Assembly: GCF_900130005.1 (NCBI RefSeq)
Contig: NZ_FQXP01000003.1
Location: 310,001-374,000 of the forward strand
Origin: Clostridium collagenovorans DSM 3089
GTDB taxonomy: Bacteria; Bacillota; Clostridia; Clostridiales; Clostridiaceae
Reading direction: 5' to 3'
DNA: 64,000 nucleotides
Part shown: in pieces, positions 51,662 through 60,431 of the stretch
Position numbering within the stretch: position 1 is the first letter of the stretch
How the letters are laid out: each line of letters opens with the position of its first letter
Made by a program: the position numbers and the translations under genes
The notes under the pieces: generated by a model
Databases searched by the model: none
The model's input: only the letters and a program-made list of their open reading frames with translations
Told to the model about the DNA's origin: nothing

Positions 51662-52708
51662 ATGGATAACGAAAAATTAAAAGCCTTAGAGATGGCTATG
51701 TCACAAATAGAAAAACAATTTGGTAAAGGTTCAGTAATGAAGCTAGGAGAAAAAACTCAAACTAGCTTAGATGTAATATCAACTGGTAGCTTAAGTTTGG
51801 ATATTGCCTTAGGAATTGGTGGAGTACCAAAAGGAAGAATCATAGAAATATATGGACCAGAATCATCAGGTAAAACAACAGTAGCATTACATATAGTTGC
51901 AGAAGCACAAAAAAACGGTGGAGTTGCAGCCTTTGTAGATGCTGAACATGCTTTAGACCCTATCTATGCTAAAGCCTTAGGTGTTGATATAGATGACTTA
52001 ATAGTTTCACAACCAGATACAGGAGAGCAAGCACTTGAAATTACTGAAGCTTTAGTAAGATCAGGAGCTGTAGATATAGTAGTAATTGACTCTGTTGCAG
52101 CACTTGTTCCAAAGGCTGAAATTGAAGGAGAAATGGGAGATTCTCATGTTGGACTTCAAGCAAGACTTATGTCTCAAGCTTTAAGAAAATTAGCAGGGGC
52201 AATCAACAAGTCAAATTGTGTTGCTATATTCATAAACCAATTAAGAGAAAAAGTTGGAGTAATGTTTGGTTCTCCAGAAACAACACCAGGAGGAAGAGCG
52301 CTAAAATTCTATGCATCTGTTAGAATGGATGTTAGAAGAATTGATAGTATAAAACAAGGCGACGATTTCTTAGGTAATAGGACTAGAGTAAAAATAGTTA
52401 AAAATAAAGTAGCACCTCCGTTCAAACAAGCAGAGTTTGATATAATGTACGGGAAAGGTGTATCCAAGGAAGGTAACATATTAGATGTTGGTGTTAATGA
52501 GTCTATTGTTCAAAAGAGTGGGGCATGGTTCTCTTATGGTGATAAGAGACTTGGTCAGGGTAGAGAGAATTCTAAACAATACTTAGTTGAAAATGTTGAT
52601 GTAGCACTTGACATAGAAAATAAAATAAGAGAAAAATACAGCTTACCTTTAGCTAAAGAAGTTAAAGCTGAAAAAGATACAAAGACTGCAAAAAAAGTAG
52701 AAGAATAA
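51662..52708 (+). CDS. recA: recombinase RecA
   Basis: Strand-exchange protein and SOS co-protease. 348 residues. Walker A GPESSGKT is at 65-72; FVDAEHALDP, VIDSVAALVPKAEIEGEMGDSHVGLQARLMSQALRK and INQLREKVGVMFG (loop regions) are intact. The lysine-rich, acidic C-terminal tail is normal. I choose ATG 51662 with AAGGGGA about 6 bases upstream; the longer ATG at 51638 has its GGAAAGG directly touching the codon. Strong promoter with SOS box. Confidence 0.97.
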   Translation: MDNEKLKALEMAMSQIEKQFGKGSVMKLGEKTQTSLDVISTGSLSLDIALGIGGVPKGRIIEIYGPESSGKTTVALHIVAEAQKNGGVAAFVDAEHALDPIYAKALGVDIDDLIVSQPDTGEQALEITEALVRSGAVDIVVIDSVAALVPKAEIEGEMGDSHVGLQARLMSQALRKLAGAINKSNCVAIFINQLREKVGVMFGSPETTPGGRALKFYASVRMDVRRIDSIKQGDDFLGNRTRVKIVKNKVAPPFKQAEFDIMYGKGVSKEGNILDVGVNESIVQKSGAWFSYGDKRLGQGRENSKQYLVENVDVALDIENKIREKYSLPLAKEVKAEKDTKTAKKVEE

Positions 52709-52716
52709 TTTAATCG

Positions 52717-52755
52717 AAGACATAACATAATATAAGATGTTATGTCTTTATTTTG
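52717..52755 (+). terminator. intrinsic terminator after recA
   Basis: A 12-bp stem AAGACATAACAT (52717-52728) with ATGTTATGTCTT (52737-52748), 8-base loop, then TATTTTG. Confidence 0.88.
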
Positions 52756-52860
52756 TATAAAAAATAAAGAAAAGTAAAAAATATAATATGAAGAAAAAAT
52801 CGTATTAATGTAGTATAAAGTAAAGGTATAAAATATGTGCATTATACAATCCTTGCCATA

Positions 52861-52889
52861 TTGACATTGTTGGAAAATTAATATAAAAT
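52861..52889 (+). promoter_or_regulatory. sigma-A promoter for rny
   Basis: TTGACA (52861-52866), 17-bp spacer, TAAAAT (52884-52889). It leaves a leader of about 113 bases; the recA-rny gap (52709-53008) otherwise holds only the recA terminator. Confidence 0.85.
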
Positions 52890-53008
52890 AAATACAAATG
52901 CTGATTTAGTAAATGTAATTACTTACAATTTTTTAAATATGACACCTTTTCAAGCTTTTATTACAAAACTTTAAGTTATTTATACGACAAAAAAGGAGGT
53001 GTTATTAC

Positions 53009-54556
53009 ATGGAACTATCTATGATTTTAACTATATTAGCTAGTATCGTAGTAATTTGTGTAGTTATTTTTACAATTATTTATACTAGGAAAAATATTTC
53101 TCATGCCAATATAGCTAAAGCTGAGGAAGAAGCTGCAAAAATTTTAGATGATTCTAAGAAAAATGCAGAATCTATTAAAAAAGAAGCTATTATTGAAGCT
53201 AAAGAAGAAGTACATAAGCTTCGCTCAGATTTAGAAAGAGAGTCTAGAGAAAGAAGAAATGAAATTCAGAGATTGGAAAGAAGAAACATTCAAAGAGAAG
53301 AACTTTTAGATAAAAAAAGTGACGTCTTAGAGAAAAAAGAAGAAGCTCTTAATAAAAGACATCAAGATGTCCTTGATAAAGAGCAAAAGGTTGATGAATT
53401 ATATTCACAACAAAGAGAGGAATTAGAGAAGATATCCAATTTAACTACTGAAGAGGCTAAACAAGTTTTATTAGATGAGATTGGTAAAGAAATAAAGCAT
53501 GATGCCGCTATAATGATAAAGGATGTTGAAAGTAAAGCAAAAGAAGAAGCAGATAAGAAAGCGCGTGAAATTATTACTTGTGCTATTCAAAGATGTGCTG
53601 CTGATCATGTTGCAGAAACAACAGTGAATGTGGTAGCTCTACCTAATGACGAAATGAAGGGTAGAATAATTGGAAGAGAAGGTAGAAATATCAGAACTCT
53701 TGAAACTCTTACTGGTATAGATCTAATAATAGATGATACACCAGAAGCTGTAATTATTTCAGGATTTGATCCTATAAGAAGAGAAGTTGCAAAAATAGCC
53801 TTGGAGAAGTTAATTGTTGATGGAAGAATACATCCAGCAAGAATTGAGGAAATGGTTGAAAAGGCTAAAAAAGAGGTGGAAAATATCATAAGAGAAGAAG
53901 GAGAACAAGCAACCTTCGAAACTTGTGTTAATGGACTTCATATTGAACTTGTAAGATTATTAGGAAGACTTAAGTTTAGAACAAGTTATGGTCAAAATGT
54001 ACTTAAGCACTCCATAGAGGTTTCTTACTTATGTGGCATAATGGCTTCGGAATTAGGAATTGACCCAACAATTGCAAAAAGAGCAGGATTACTTCATGAT
54101 ATAGGTAAAGCTGTTGATCATGAAGTAGAAGGACCACATGCTTTAATTGGTTCTGAAATAGCTAAAAAATACGGGGAATCTTCAGTTATAGTTAACGCAA
54201 TAGCTGCCCACCATGGTGATGTGGAAATGCAATCTATAGAAGCGATTTTAGTTCAAGCGGCAGATGCTATATCAGCAGCTAGACCAGGTGCTAGAAGAGA
54301 AACTTTAGAAGCATACATCAAACGTTTGGAAAAATTAGAGGAAATAGCTAATTCATTTGAAGGTGTTGATAAGTCATTTGCAATTCAAGCAGGTAGAGAA
54401 GTCAGAATAATGGTAAAACCAGAAGAAGTTGATGATTTAGCTGCTGTAGAAATGGCAAGAACAATGACTAAGAGAATAGAAGATGAATTAGAATATCCAG
54501 GTCAAATAAAAGTAAATGTAATTAGAGAAACACGTGCAGTAGAATACGCAAAATAA
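53009..54556 (+). CDS. rny: ribonuclease Y
   Basis: Membrane-anchored endoribonuclease that starts mRNA decay in Gram-positives. 515 residues. An N-terminal transmembrane helix (3-25) is followed by a charged coiled coil (35-190). A KH domain (about 205-265, GRIIGREGRNIRTLETLTGIDLIIDD) precedes the HD domain with LLHDIGKAVDHE (His about 363, Asp 364) and AHHGD. RBS AAAGGAGGTG. It has its own promoter and terminator. Works with PNPase encoded in the same window. Confidence 0.97.
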   Translation: MELSMILTILASIVVICVVIFTIIYTRKNISHANIAKAEEEAAKILDDSKKNAESIKKEAIIEAKEEVHKLRSDLERESRERRNEIQRLERRNIQREELLDKKSDVLEKKEEALNKRHQDVLDKEQKVDELYSQQREELEKISNLTTEEAKQVLLDEIGKEIKHDAAIMIKDVESKAKEEADKKAREIITCAIQRCAADHVAETTVNVVALPNDEMKGRIIGREGRNIRTLETLTGIDLIIDDTPEAVIISGFDPIRREVAKIALEKLIVDGRIHPARIEEMVEKAKKEVENIIREEGEQATFETCVNGLHIELVRLLGRLKFRTSYGQNVLKHSIEVSYLCGIMASELGIDPTIAKRAGLLHDIGKAVDHEVEGPHALIGSEIAKKYGESSVIVNAIAAHHGDVEMQSIEAILVQAADAISAARPGARRETLEAYIKRLEKLEEIANSFEGVDKSFAIQAGREVRIMVKPEEVDDLAAVEMARTMTKRIEDELEYPGQIKVNVIRETRAVEYAK

Positions 54557-54559
54557 TTT

Positions 54560-54597
54560 ATACCTTCTATATGTTACATATAGAAGGTATTTTAATT
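54560..54597. terminator. bidirectional terminator between rny and the rlmL-like gene
   Basis: A perfect 14-bp stem (54560-54573 with 54577-54590), TTA loop, followed by TTTTAATTT; A-rich on the other side. Confidence 0.88.
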
Positions 54598-54601
54598 TAC
54601 A

Positions 54602-55732
54602 TTATTTTTTACTGTTTATATATTGATAGTAGTAACATTTAAGTCTTCCATTGTATAATTTTCTATTTTTATCAGAGTGCTTTCCAAAGTATTTTTCGAA
54701 TTCCTCATAAGAAGTTATTATAAATTTATTCCATGTTGGGAAGTTAGAATAAACTTTGCCCATTTCCTTATATAAAGCTTGAATTTCAGCTAGTTCATTG
54801 AGTCTTTCTCCATAAGGAGGATTACAGATTATAAACCCATTTTTCTTTTTTGAACTAATTGTATTCATATCATTATGTTGGAAATGTATACAGTCATCAA
54901 CCCCAGCTTCTATAGAATTTTCACGAGCTATAGATATAACTCTTTTATTTATATCAACACCAATTATATCTAGCTCGCAATTATAGTCTATTGCTGAATA
55001 AGCCTGTTTTCTTTCTTCTTTCCATAATTCATTAGGTATTAGGGCCCAATTTTCAGAGATAAACTTTCTGTTTAATCCAGGTGCTATATTGCGTCCGATT
55101 AATGCGGCTTCAATTGGAAGTGTACCTGATCCACAGAAAGGGTCTATAAGTGGCTTATCGGCAGTCCAACCGCTGATTTTAATTAAAGCTGCTGCTAATG
55201 TTTCTTTTAAAGGGGCTTCACTAGCTTTTTCTCTATAGCCTCTTTTATGTAAAGCATCACCACTTGTATTTATGCTTATGGTAACTATATCTTTTAATAT
55301 AGATACATGTATTGGGTATTTTGCTCCATCTTCCTTGAACCAATCTACCTTATAAGTGTTTTTTAATCTTTCAACTACAGCTTTTTTTACTATGGATTGA
55401 ATATCTGATAAACTAAAAAGCCCAGATTTTACGGATTTAGCATCAGCTACAGGGAACTCAGCATTTACTGGTAAATAATTTTCCCAAGGTAGAGCCTTTG
55501 TATTTTCAAATAATTCTTCAAAGGATGTGGCTTTAAATTCTCCTACTTTTATGTAGATTCTATCAGAACATCTAAGCCATAGATTAGACTTTACAATCCC
55601 TCTTTCATCAGTTAAGTAAGTTATTTTACCGTTTTCTACAGTAACATCATTATATCCTAAACTTTTTATTTCCTTAGCAACTATGGATTCTATTCCAAAG
55701 GCTGAGGTTGCAATTAATGTATAATTAGCCAT
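54602..55732 (-). CDS. THUMP-domain 23S rRNA guanine-N2 methyltransferase (YpsC/RlmL-like)
   Basis: 376 residues. An N-terminal ferredoxin-like and THUMP region (about 1-160) is followed by a Rossmann methyltransferase. DPFCGSGTLPIEAALIGRNIAPG (about 195-217) is the SAM-binding block and ICNPPYGER (about 303-311) the N-methyltransferase NPPY motif. Homologous to the N-terminal half of E. coli RlmL (m2G2445) and Bacillus YpsC; the exact target base is inferred. RBS CAGGAGAT upstream on the minus strand supports the ATG. A single minus-strand gene. Confidence 0.92.
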   Translation of the reverse strand: MANYTLIATSAFGIESIVAKEIKSLGYNDVTVENGKITYLTDERGIVKSNLWLRCSDRIYIKVGEFKATSFEELFENTKALPWENYLPVNAEFPVADAKSVKSGLFSLSDIQSIVKKAVVERLKNTYKVDWFKEDGAKYPIHVSILKDIVTISINTSGDALHKRGYREKASEAPLKETLAAALIKISGWTADKPLIDPFCGSGTLPIEAALIGRNIAPGLNRKFISENWALIPNELWKEERKQAYSAIDYNCELDIIGVDINKRVISIARENSIEAGVDDCIHFQHNDMNTISSKKKNGFIICNPPYGERLNELAEIQALYKEMGKVYSNFPTWNKFIITSYEEFEKYFGKHSDKNRKLYNGRLKCYYYQYINSKK

Positions 55733-56101
55733 GTGATCTCCTGCTTTCTATAAATAGTTATTTATTTAGTTATTTATTTATTATATACTAATAAGATTAA
55801 TAATTAAAGTTAATAATATACTATATAAGAGTGAAATAATATGTTGTGAGGTATAATATAGAGTATAAAAAAGGAACTTGTGCTTAATTTGAAAGAAAAA
55901 TCAAGTAATTAAGAATATTATATAAAATATTAAGAATAATAGGCCATAAAGTAAAAAAATGAAGCTATTTAATAAAATTTATAATAAAATCATCATATAA
56001 TGTTGCATAATATAAAGAATACATATATAATTAATTAGTTAATTAAAATAAAATGAGATGAAATACTATGGCTAAAGTGAAAGGCAAGGTAATATATAAA
56101 T
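55733..56101. other. long AT-rich divergent spacer before the helicase gene
   Basis: The 369 bases contain a perfect 12-bp tandem duplication (55756-55779) close to the rlmL-like start, and an AT-rich leader toward the helicase. No clear promoter pair or strong hairpin is seen. A 13-codon ORF ends in the helicase start region (56068-56109). Long leaders are common for cold-induced helicase genes. Confidence 0.4.
55756..55779. repeat. perfect 2 x 12-bp tandem repeat
   Basis: AGTTATTTATTT occurs twice in direct succession, about 24 bases upstream of the minus-strand rlmL-like start. It could be replication slippage or a spacing element. Confidence 0.8.
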
Positions 56102-56109
56102 ATGAATAA
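56068..56109 (+). other. possible 13-codon leader ORF overlapping the helicase start
   Basis: ATG at 56068, preceded by a weak GAGATG (56056-56061), encodes MAKVKGKVIYKYE and stops at 56107-56109, 8 bases into the helicase gene (ATG 56102) in another frame. The helicase start has only AAGGT 12 bases upstream. Translational coupling is possible but unproven. Confidence 0.25.
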
Positions 56110-57688
56110 AATGAAATTTGAAGAGTTAAATCTTTCTAATGAATTGCTACATGCAATTAAAGATATGGGATTTGAAGAAGCTACACCAATTCAATCACAG
56201 GCAATACCTATGATTTTAACTGGATGTGATGTAATAGGTCAATCACAAACAGGTACAGGAAAAACAGCGGCTTTCAGTATACCATTATTAGAAGGTTTAG
56301 ATATTAAAAGTAAAGCAGTTGAAGCTTTAATTCTTTGTCCAACAAGAGAATTAGCAATTCAAATTGCAGAGGAAATGGGGAAGTTATCTAAATATAAAAA
56401 AGGTGTTAAGATGATCCCTGTATATGGTGGTCAATCAATAGATAGACAGATTAAATCACTAAAAAAAGGTGTTAATATAGTAATAGGTACTCCAGGACGT
56501 GTAATGGACCATATGCGTAGAGGTACATTAAAGTTAGAATCTTTAAAGACTATTATCTTAGATGAAGCAGATGAAATGCTAAACATGGGATTCAGAGAAG
56601 ATATAGAAACTATTCTAAAGGATACAAACGAGGATAGACAAACAATCTTATTTTCAGCTACTATGGCGAAACCAATTATGGACTTAACTAAAAAGTTTCA
56701 ACACAATCCAGAGATCATAAAAGTAGTACATAAAGAGTTGACAGTTAAGAATATAGAACAAATTTATTTTGAAGTAAAAGAAAAAAATAAATTAGAAATA
56801 ATGACTAGACTTATAGATATGCATAACCCTAAGTTAGCTTTAATTTTCTGTAATACAAAAAGAAAAGTAGATGAAGTTGTAACACAACTTCAAACTAGAG
56901 GATACTTTGTAGATGGTTTACATGGAGATATGAAGCAAAGTCAAAGAGACAGAGTTATGGAGAAGTTCAGACGTGGTACTATAGAAATATTAGTTGCAAC
57001 AGATGTAGCAGCTAGAGGTATTGATGTTGATGACGTAGAGGTTGTATTTAACTATGATATTCCTCAAGATGAAGAATACTACGTTCATAGAATAGGTAGA
57101 ACAGGAAGAGCAGGAAGAACTGGTAAGGCATTTTCTTTTGTTGCTGGTAGAGAAATATATAAATTAAGAGATATACAAAAATACACTAAGACTAAGATAA
57201 GAAGAGAAGACGTACCAACATTAAATGATGTTGAAGAAGTTAAATCAGAATTAGTTTTAGATGAAATTAGAGAAGTTTTAAAAGAAGGTAATATTGCTAA
57301 GCAAAGAAACATACTTGATGATTTATTAGAAGATTATGCTTCAGTTGACGTAGCAGCAGCTCTTTTAAAATTATATGTTGGAAATAATGAAAGAGAAAAT
57401 ATAAAAGAAGAGTCAGAAGTATCTTTTGAAAACACTGGTGCAGAAGAAGGAATGGTAAGACTATTTATTAATATAGGAAGAAACCATAACATAAGACCAG
57501 GAGATGTTGTAGGAGCTATTGCTGGTGAAACAAGTATTCCAGGAAAATTAATAGGTTGTATTGATATATATGATAAATATACTTTTGTAGAAATTCCAAA
57601 AGAACATGCTAAAAAGGTTTTACAAACTATGAAAAACAACCAAATAAAAGGAAATAAAATCAATATAGAACCAGCTAATGGTAAATAA
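56102..57688 (+). CDS. ATP-dependent DEAD-box RNA helicase (DbpA/CsdA-type tail)
   Basis: RNA-unwinding ATPase, likely for ribosome assembly or RNA decay. 528 residues. Q motif ATPIQSQAIP, Walker A SQTGTGKT (about 47-54), PTREL, DEAD at 154-157, SAT, and HRIGRTGRAG in domain 2. The C-terminal 75 residues (VRLFINIGRNHNIRPGDVVGAIAGETSIPG) form the RNA-binding domain found in DbpA, YxiN and CsdA. Long spacer upstream and weak ribosome-binding site suggest controlled expression. Whether it is the DbpA (23S-specific) or CshA/DeaD functional type is not certain. Confidence 0.93.
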   Translation: MNKMKFEELNLSNELLHAIKDMGFEEATPIQSQAIPMILTGCDVIGQSQTGTGKTAAFSIPLLEGLDIKSKAVEALILCPTRELAIQIAEEMGKLSKYKKGVKMIPVYGGQSIDRQIKSLKKGVNIVIGTPGRVMDHMRRGTLKLESLKTIILDEADEMLNMGFREDIETILKDTNEDRQTILFSATMAKPIMDLTKKFQHNPEIIKVVHKELTVKNIEQIYFEVKEKNKLEIMTRLIDMHNPKLALIFCNTKRKVDEVVTQLQTRGYFVDGLHGDMKQSQRDRVMEKFRRGTIEILVATDVAARGIDVDDVEVVFNYDIPQDEEYYVHRIGRTGRAGRTGKAFSFVAGREIYKLRDIQKYTKTKIRREDVPTLNDVEEVKSELVLDEIREVLKEGNIAKQRNILDDLLEDYASVDVAAALLKLYVGNNERENIKEESEVSFENTGAEEGMVRLFINIGRNHNIRPGDVVGAIAGETSIPGKLIGCIDIYDKYTFVEIPKEHAKKVLQTMKNNQIKGNKINIEPANGK

Positions 57689-57695
57689 GATACTT

Positions 57696-57729
57696 ATACT
57701 CCAAAGAACTTCTCTTTGGAGTATTCTTA
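57696..57729 (+). terminator. hairpin after the helicase gene
   Basis: A perfect 12-bp stem (57696-57707 with 57713-57724), 5-base loop, but a poor T-tract (TCTTAT), so it may be leaky into rluB. Confidence 0.6.
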
Positions 57730-57764
57730 TGCAAAAAAATATATTGTAAGATAGGTGAAAGGAT

Positions 57765-58475
57765 ATGGAAGAAAGATTACAGAAATATATGGCTAGATGT
57801 GGAGTTGCTTCACGTAGAAAATGTGAGGAAATGATAAGTTCTGGTATAGTAAAAGTAAATGGTGAGGTTATTACAGAGTTAGGATTTAAGGTTAATGAGG
57901 AACTTGATAAGGTAACTGTTAATGACAAGATTATCAATATAGAAGAAAATAAGGTGTATTTTGCGCTTAATAAACCAAGAGGGTATGTATCTACTGTTAA
58001 AGATGAAAGAGGAAGAGAAACAGTACTTGATTTAGTTAAAGTAAAGGAAAGGATATATCCAATAGGAAGATTGGACTACGATACATCAGGCTTAATACTT
58101 TTAACTAATGATGGGGAGATCTTCAACAAAGTAATACATCCAAGAAAGGAAGTAAATAAAAAATACATAGCTGTAATTTCAGGAAAACCAACAGGAGATG
58201 AAATTAGAAAATTTTGCTCAGGTGTATATATAGATGGATATAAAACTGCAGAAGCTAAATTTAAGATTTTGAAAGAATTTGAAAATAAAACAGAAGTAGA
58301 AATAATAATTCATGAAGGAAAAAATCGTCAAGTAAGAAAAATGTGTGATGCAATAGGCCATAAGGTTATGTTTTTAAAAAGAATCTCTATAGGTGAAATA
58401 AGATTAGGGAAAATGCCTCTAGGAGAGTATAGAGAACTTACTTTAGATGAAGTTAATTATCTTAAAAATCTTTAG
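57765..58475 (+). CDS. rluB: rRNA pseudouridine synthase, RsuA/RluB family
   Basis: Converts uridine to pseudouridine in rRNA. 236 residues. An N-terminal S4 RNA-binding domain (ERLQKYMARCGVASRRKCEEMI) is followed by the catalytic domain with GRLDYDTSGLILLTNDG, whose Asp is at about 104, and HEGKNRQVRKMC. In Firmicutes this type usually modifies 23S rRNA near the peptidyl-transferase centre (RluB position); assignment within RsuA/RluB/RluE is by analogy. RBS AAAGG. Followed by mnmM after 12 bases. Confidence 0.88.
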   Translation: MEERLQKYMARCGVASRRKCEEMISSGIVKVNGEVITELGFKVNEELDKVTVNDKIINIEENKVYFALNKPRGYVSTVKDERGRETVLDLVKVKERIYPIGRLDYDTSGLILLTNDGEIFNKVIHPRKEVNKKYIAVISGKPTGDEIRKFCSGVYIDGYKTAEAKFKILKEFENKTEVEIIIHEGKNRQVRKMCDAIGHKVMFLKRISIGEIRLGKMPLGEYRELTLDEVNYLKNL

Positions 58476-58487
58476 GGGGAATAGCTT

Positions 58488-59030
58488 ATGTTTAAGTATG
58501 TTGGTGATTTAAGTAATATTGCGCAAAATGTAATAAATACTTATATAGAAGATAAAGCTATTGCTATTGACGCTACATTGGGCAATGGTCACGATACTGA
58601 CTTTTTAAGTAAAGAATTTCAAAAGGTATATTCCTTTGATATACAAGAGATAGCAGTTGAAAATTATAAAAAGAAAAAGAGGGAAAATGTTGTTTTAATA
58701 AATGATTCCCATCATAAACTAAGAGATTATGTAAGAGAAGATGTGGATTGTGTTATGTATAATTTGGGATTTTTACCTGGGGGAGATAAAACTATAACTA
58801 CAACATGGGAAACCACTTTAAAAAGTATAGAAGCTGCACTTGAGATGATTAAGTCCGGAGGAATAATAACAATAGGTATATATATAGGACATAATGAAGG
58901 AGAAAATGAAGGAAATAAAGTGCTTCAATTTCTTGAAAACTTGCCTAAGAATAAATATGGAGTATTATTGCATAAATTCATAAATAGAAGCAAGAGTGCG
59001 CCTATGCTAGCTATTATTGAGAAAAAATAA
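58488..59030 (+). CDS. mnmM: MnmM/YtqB family tRNA methyltransferase
   Basis: 180-residue class I SAM-dependent methyltransferase. AIDATLGNGHDTDFLS (about 26-41) is the SAM-binding loop. MYNLGFLPGGDKTITT, TTLKSIEAALEMIKSGGIITIGIYIGHNEG and NRSKSAPMLAIIEKK are diagnostic of the YtqB group. YtqB of Bacillus and staphylococci was shown to be MnmM, which methylates 5-aminomethyluridine at tRNA position 34. Formerly annotated as an rRNA methylase. Probably cotranscribed with the upstream pseudouridine synthase gene. Confidence 0.88.
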   Translation: MFKYVGDLSNIAQNVINTYIEDKAIAIDATLGNGHDTDFLSKEFQKVYSFDIQEIAVENYKKKKRENVVLINDSHHKLRDYVREDVDCVMYNLGFLPGGDKTITTTWETTLKSIEAALEMIKSGGIITIGIYIGHNEGENEGNKVLQFLENLPKNKYGVLLHKFINRSKSAPMLAIIEKK

Positions 59031-59198
59031 TAAAAATTTAGACAAATGAAAGCAAAATTGTGAATTCATAAGAATATATCTATAGAAAAATGCAATTTGA
59101 ACTTGATAAAAGGTGCAATTAATGATAAAATGATGAAATAGTTGCAAGAATTATGAAAGTGCAATGTTTTATTCAAAGAATTTTAAAGGAGTTTATAT

Positions 59199-60077
59199 AT
59201 GGAAAATAAGGATTTAATGAGAACCATTCAAGTTAAGTTTCCTAGATTAAGTAAGGGACAAAAACTAATTGCTGAATACATATTAAAACATTATGATAAA
59301 GCGGCTTTTATGACGGCAGCTAAACTTGGAGTTAGTGTTGGAGTAAGTGAATCCACCGTTGTTAGATTTGCAAATGAACTTGGATTTACTGGATACCCAA
59401 AATTACAAAAAGCACTTCAAGAGATGATTAAAAATAAGCTTACTACAGTGCAAAGAATAGAGTTATCTAATGATTATATAAGTCAAGAAAATGCTTTAAA
59501 GGGTGTTTTAAAGTCAGATATGGAGAATATAAGAGCAACATTAGAGAAGATAAGTTATAAAACCTTTGATAGTGTAGTAAACTCTTTATTTGGAGCTAAA
59601 AAGATTTATATAATTGGTTTAAGAAGCTCTTCAGCTTTAGCAGAATTTTTAGGATTTTATTTAAACTTAATTTTAGACAATGTTCAAGTAGTAGCTTATG
59701 GTGTTAGTGATATATTTGAGCAAATGTTAAATATATCAGAGGATGATGTTGTAATAGGAATAGGATTTCCAAGATACGCAATAAGAACCATAGAGGTTTT
59801 AAGTTTTGCACAGAGTAGAGGTGCCAAGGTTGTAGCAATAACAGATAGCTTATTATCACCTTTAGCTTCTAAAGCGGATTTTACGCTTATAGCACAAAGC
59901 AATATGGCTTCTTTTGTAGACTCCTTAGTAGCACCATTAAGTGTAATAAATGCTTTAATAATAGCAGTAGGATTGAGAGAGAAAGATAAGATATCAAATA
60001 CTTTTACTAATTTAGAAGAGATTTGGCAAGAGTATGGAGTATATTCTTTGAAAGATAAAGAAAATAAATTCATATAA
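59199..60077 (+). CDS. MurR/RpiR family transcriptional regulator
   Basis: 292 residues. The N-terminal HTH_6 domain (1-80; FPRLSKGQKLIAEYILKHYDKAAFMTAAKLGVSVGVSESTVVRFANELGFTGYPKLQKAL) is followed by a SIS sugar-phosphate-binding domain (about 120-260; IYIIGLRSSSALAEFLGFYL, VIGIGFPRYAIRTIEVLSFAQSRGAKVVAITDS). Such regulators sense phosphosugars, but no sugar-catabolic gene is next to it, so the ligand and targets are unknown. The 168-base upstream region has four TGCAA repeats, possible operator units. RBS AAAGGAG. Confidence 0.9.
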   Translation: MENKDLMRTIQVKFPRLSKGQKLIAEYILKHYDKAAFMTAAKLGVSVGVSESTVVRFANELGFTGYPKLQKALQEMIKNKLTTVQRIELSNDYISQENALKGVLKSDMENIRATLEKISYKTFDSVVNSLFGAKKIYIIGLRSSSALAEFLGFYLNLILDNVQVVAYGVSDIFEQMLNISEDDVVIGIGFPRYAIRTIEVLSFAQSRGAKVVAITDSLLSPLASKADFTLIAQSNMASFVDSLVAPLSVINALIIAVGLREKDKISNTFTNLEEIWQEYGVYSLKDKENKFI

Positions 60078-60140
60078 AATAATGTAATTTATTAATATGA
60101 AGTATAAAATTGCATAATATAAATTCAAGATTAAGGCATA

Positions 60141-60190
60141 AAAAAATAATATAAATTTTCTTAATTGAAATTTTGTATTATTTTTTTTAT
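60141..60190 (+). terminator. terminator after the RpiR-type gene
   Basis: AAAAAATAATA (60141-60151) pairs with TATTATTTTTT (60176-60186), enclosing partly paired arms, followed by more T. Confidence 0.75.
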
Positions 60191-60208
60191 TTTGTAACAA
60201 AAAAAGGT

Positions 60209-60236
60209 TTGATTTTTTCTATAAATGTTATACAAT
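60209..60236 (+). promoter_or_regulatory. probable gdhA promoter
   Basis: TTGATT (60209-60214), 16-bp spacer, TACAAT (60231-60236). Predicted start near 60243. Confidence 0.55.
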
Positions 60237-60431
60237 AAGGGTAATACGTTAAACAATAGCACGAAAGTTCTAAATTTTGTGTTAACTTATTAACGAAACA
60301 TTTTGAGTGTTATACATAAGGAGTTGAAAGTTAAACTTCAAAATCTTAAGTTATGACAGAAAAATGAAGGTCAATTAAAAATTATCTATTTTAAAAGTGA
60401 AACCAAAGTTTCATATTAGGGGGTTTTTGTA

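Larger units (their letters stand above)
60078..60431. other. intergenic region rpiR-type gene to gdhA
   Basis: The 354 bases contain the regulator's terminator (60141-60190), a probable gdhA promoter (60209-60236), and a leader of about 190 bases. In the leader are a near-repeat of the promoter's TGTTATACA-TAAGG block (60308-60321), and small hairpins at 60281-60294 and 60397-60414. Confidence 0.6.

Noticed and set aside
55756..55779. CRISPR or larger tandem array
   Set aside because: Only two contiguous copies of a 12-base AT-rich unit, with no spacers and no cas genes.
56068..56109. Frameshift truncating the helicase N-terminus
   Set aside because: The helicase N-terminus (MKFEELNLSNELL) already matches the family start, so nothing is missing upstream.
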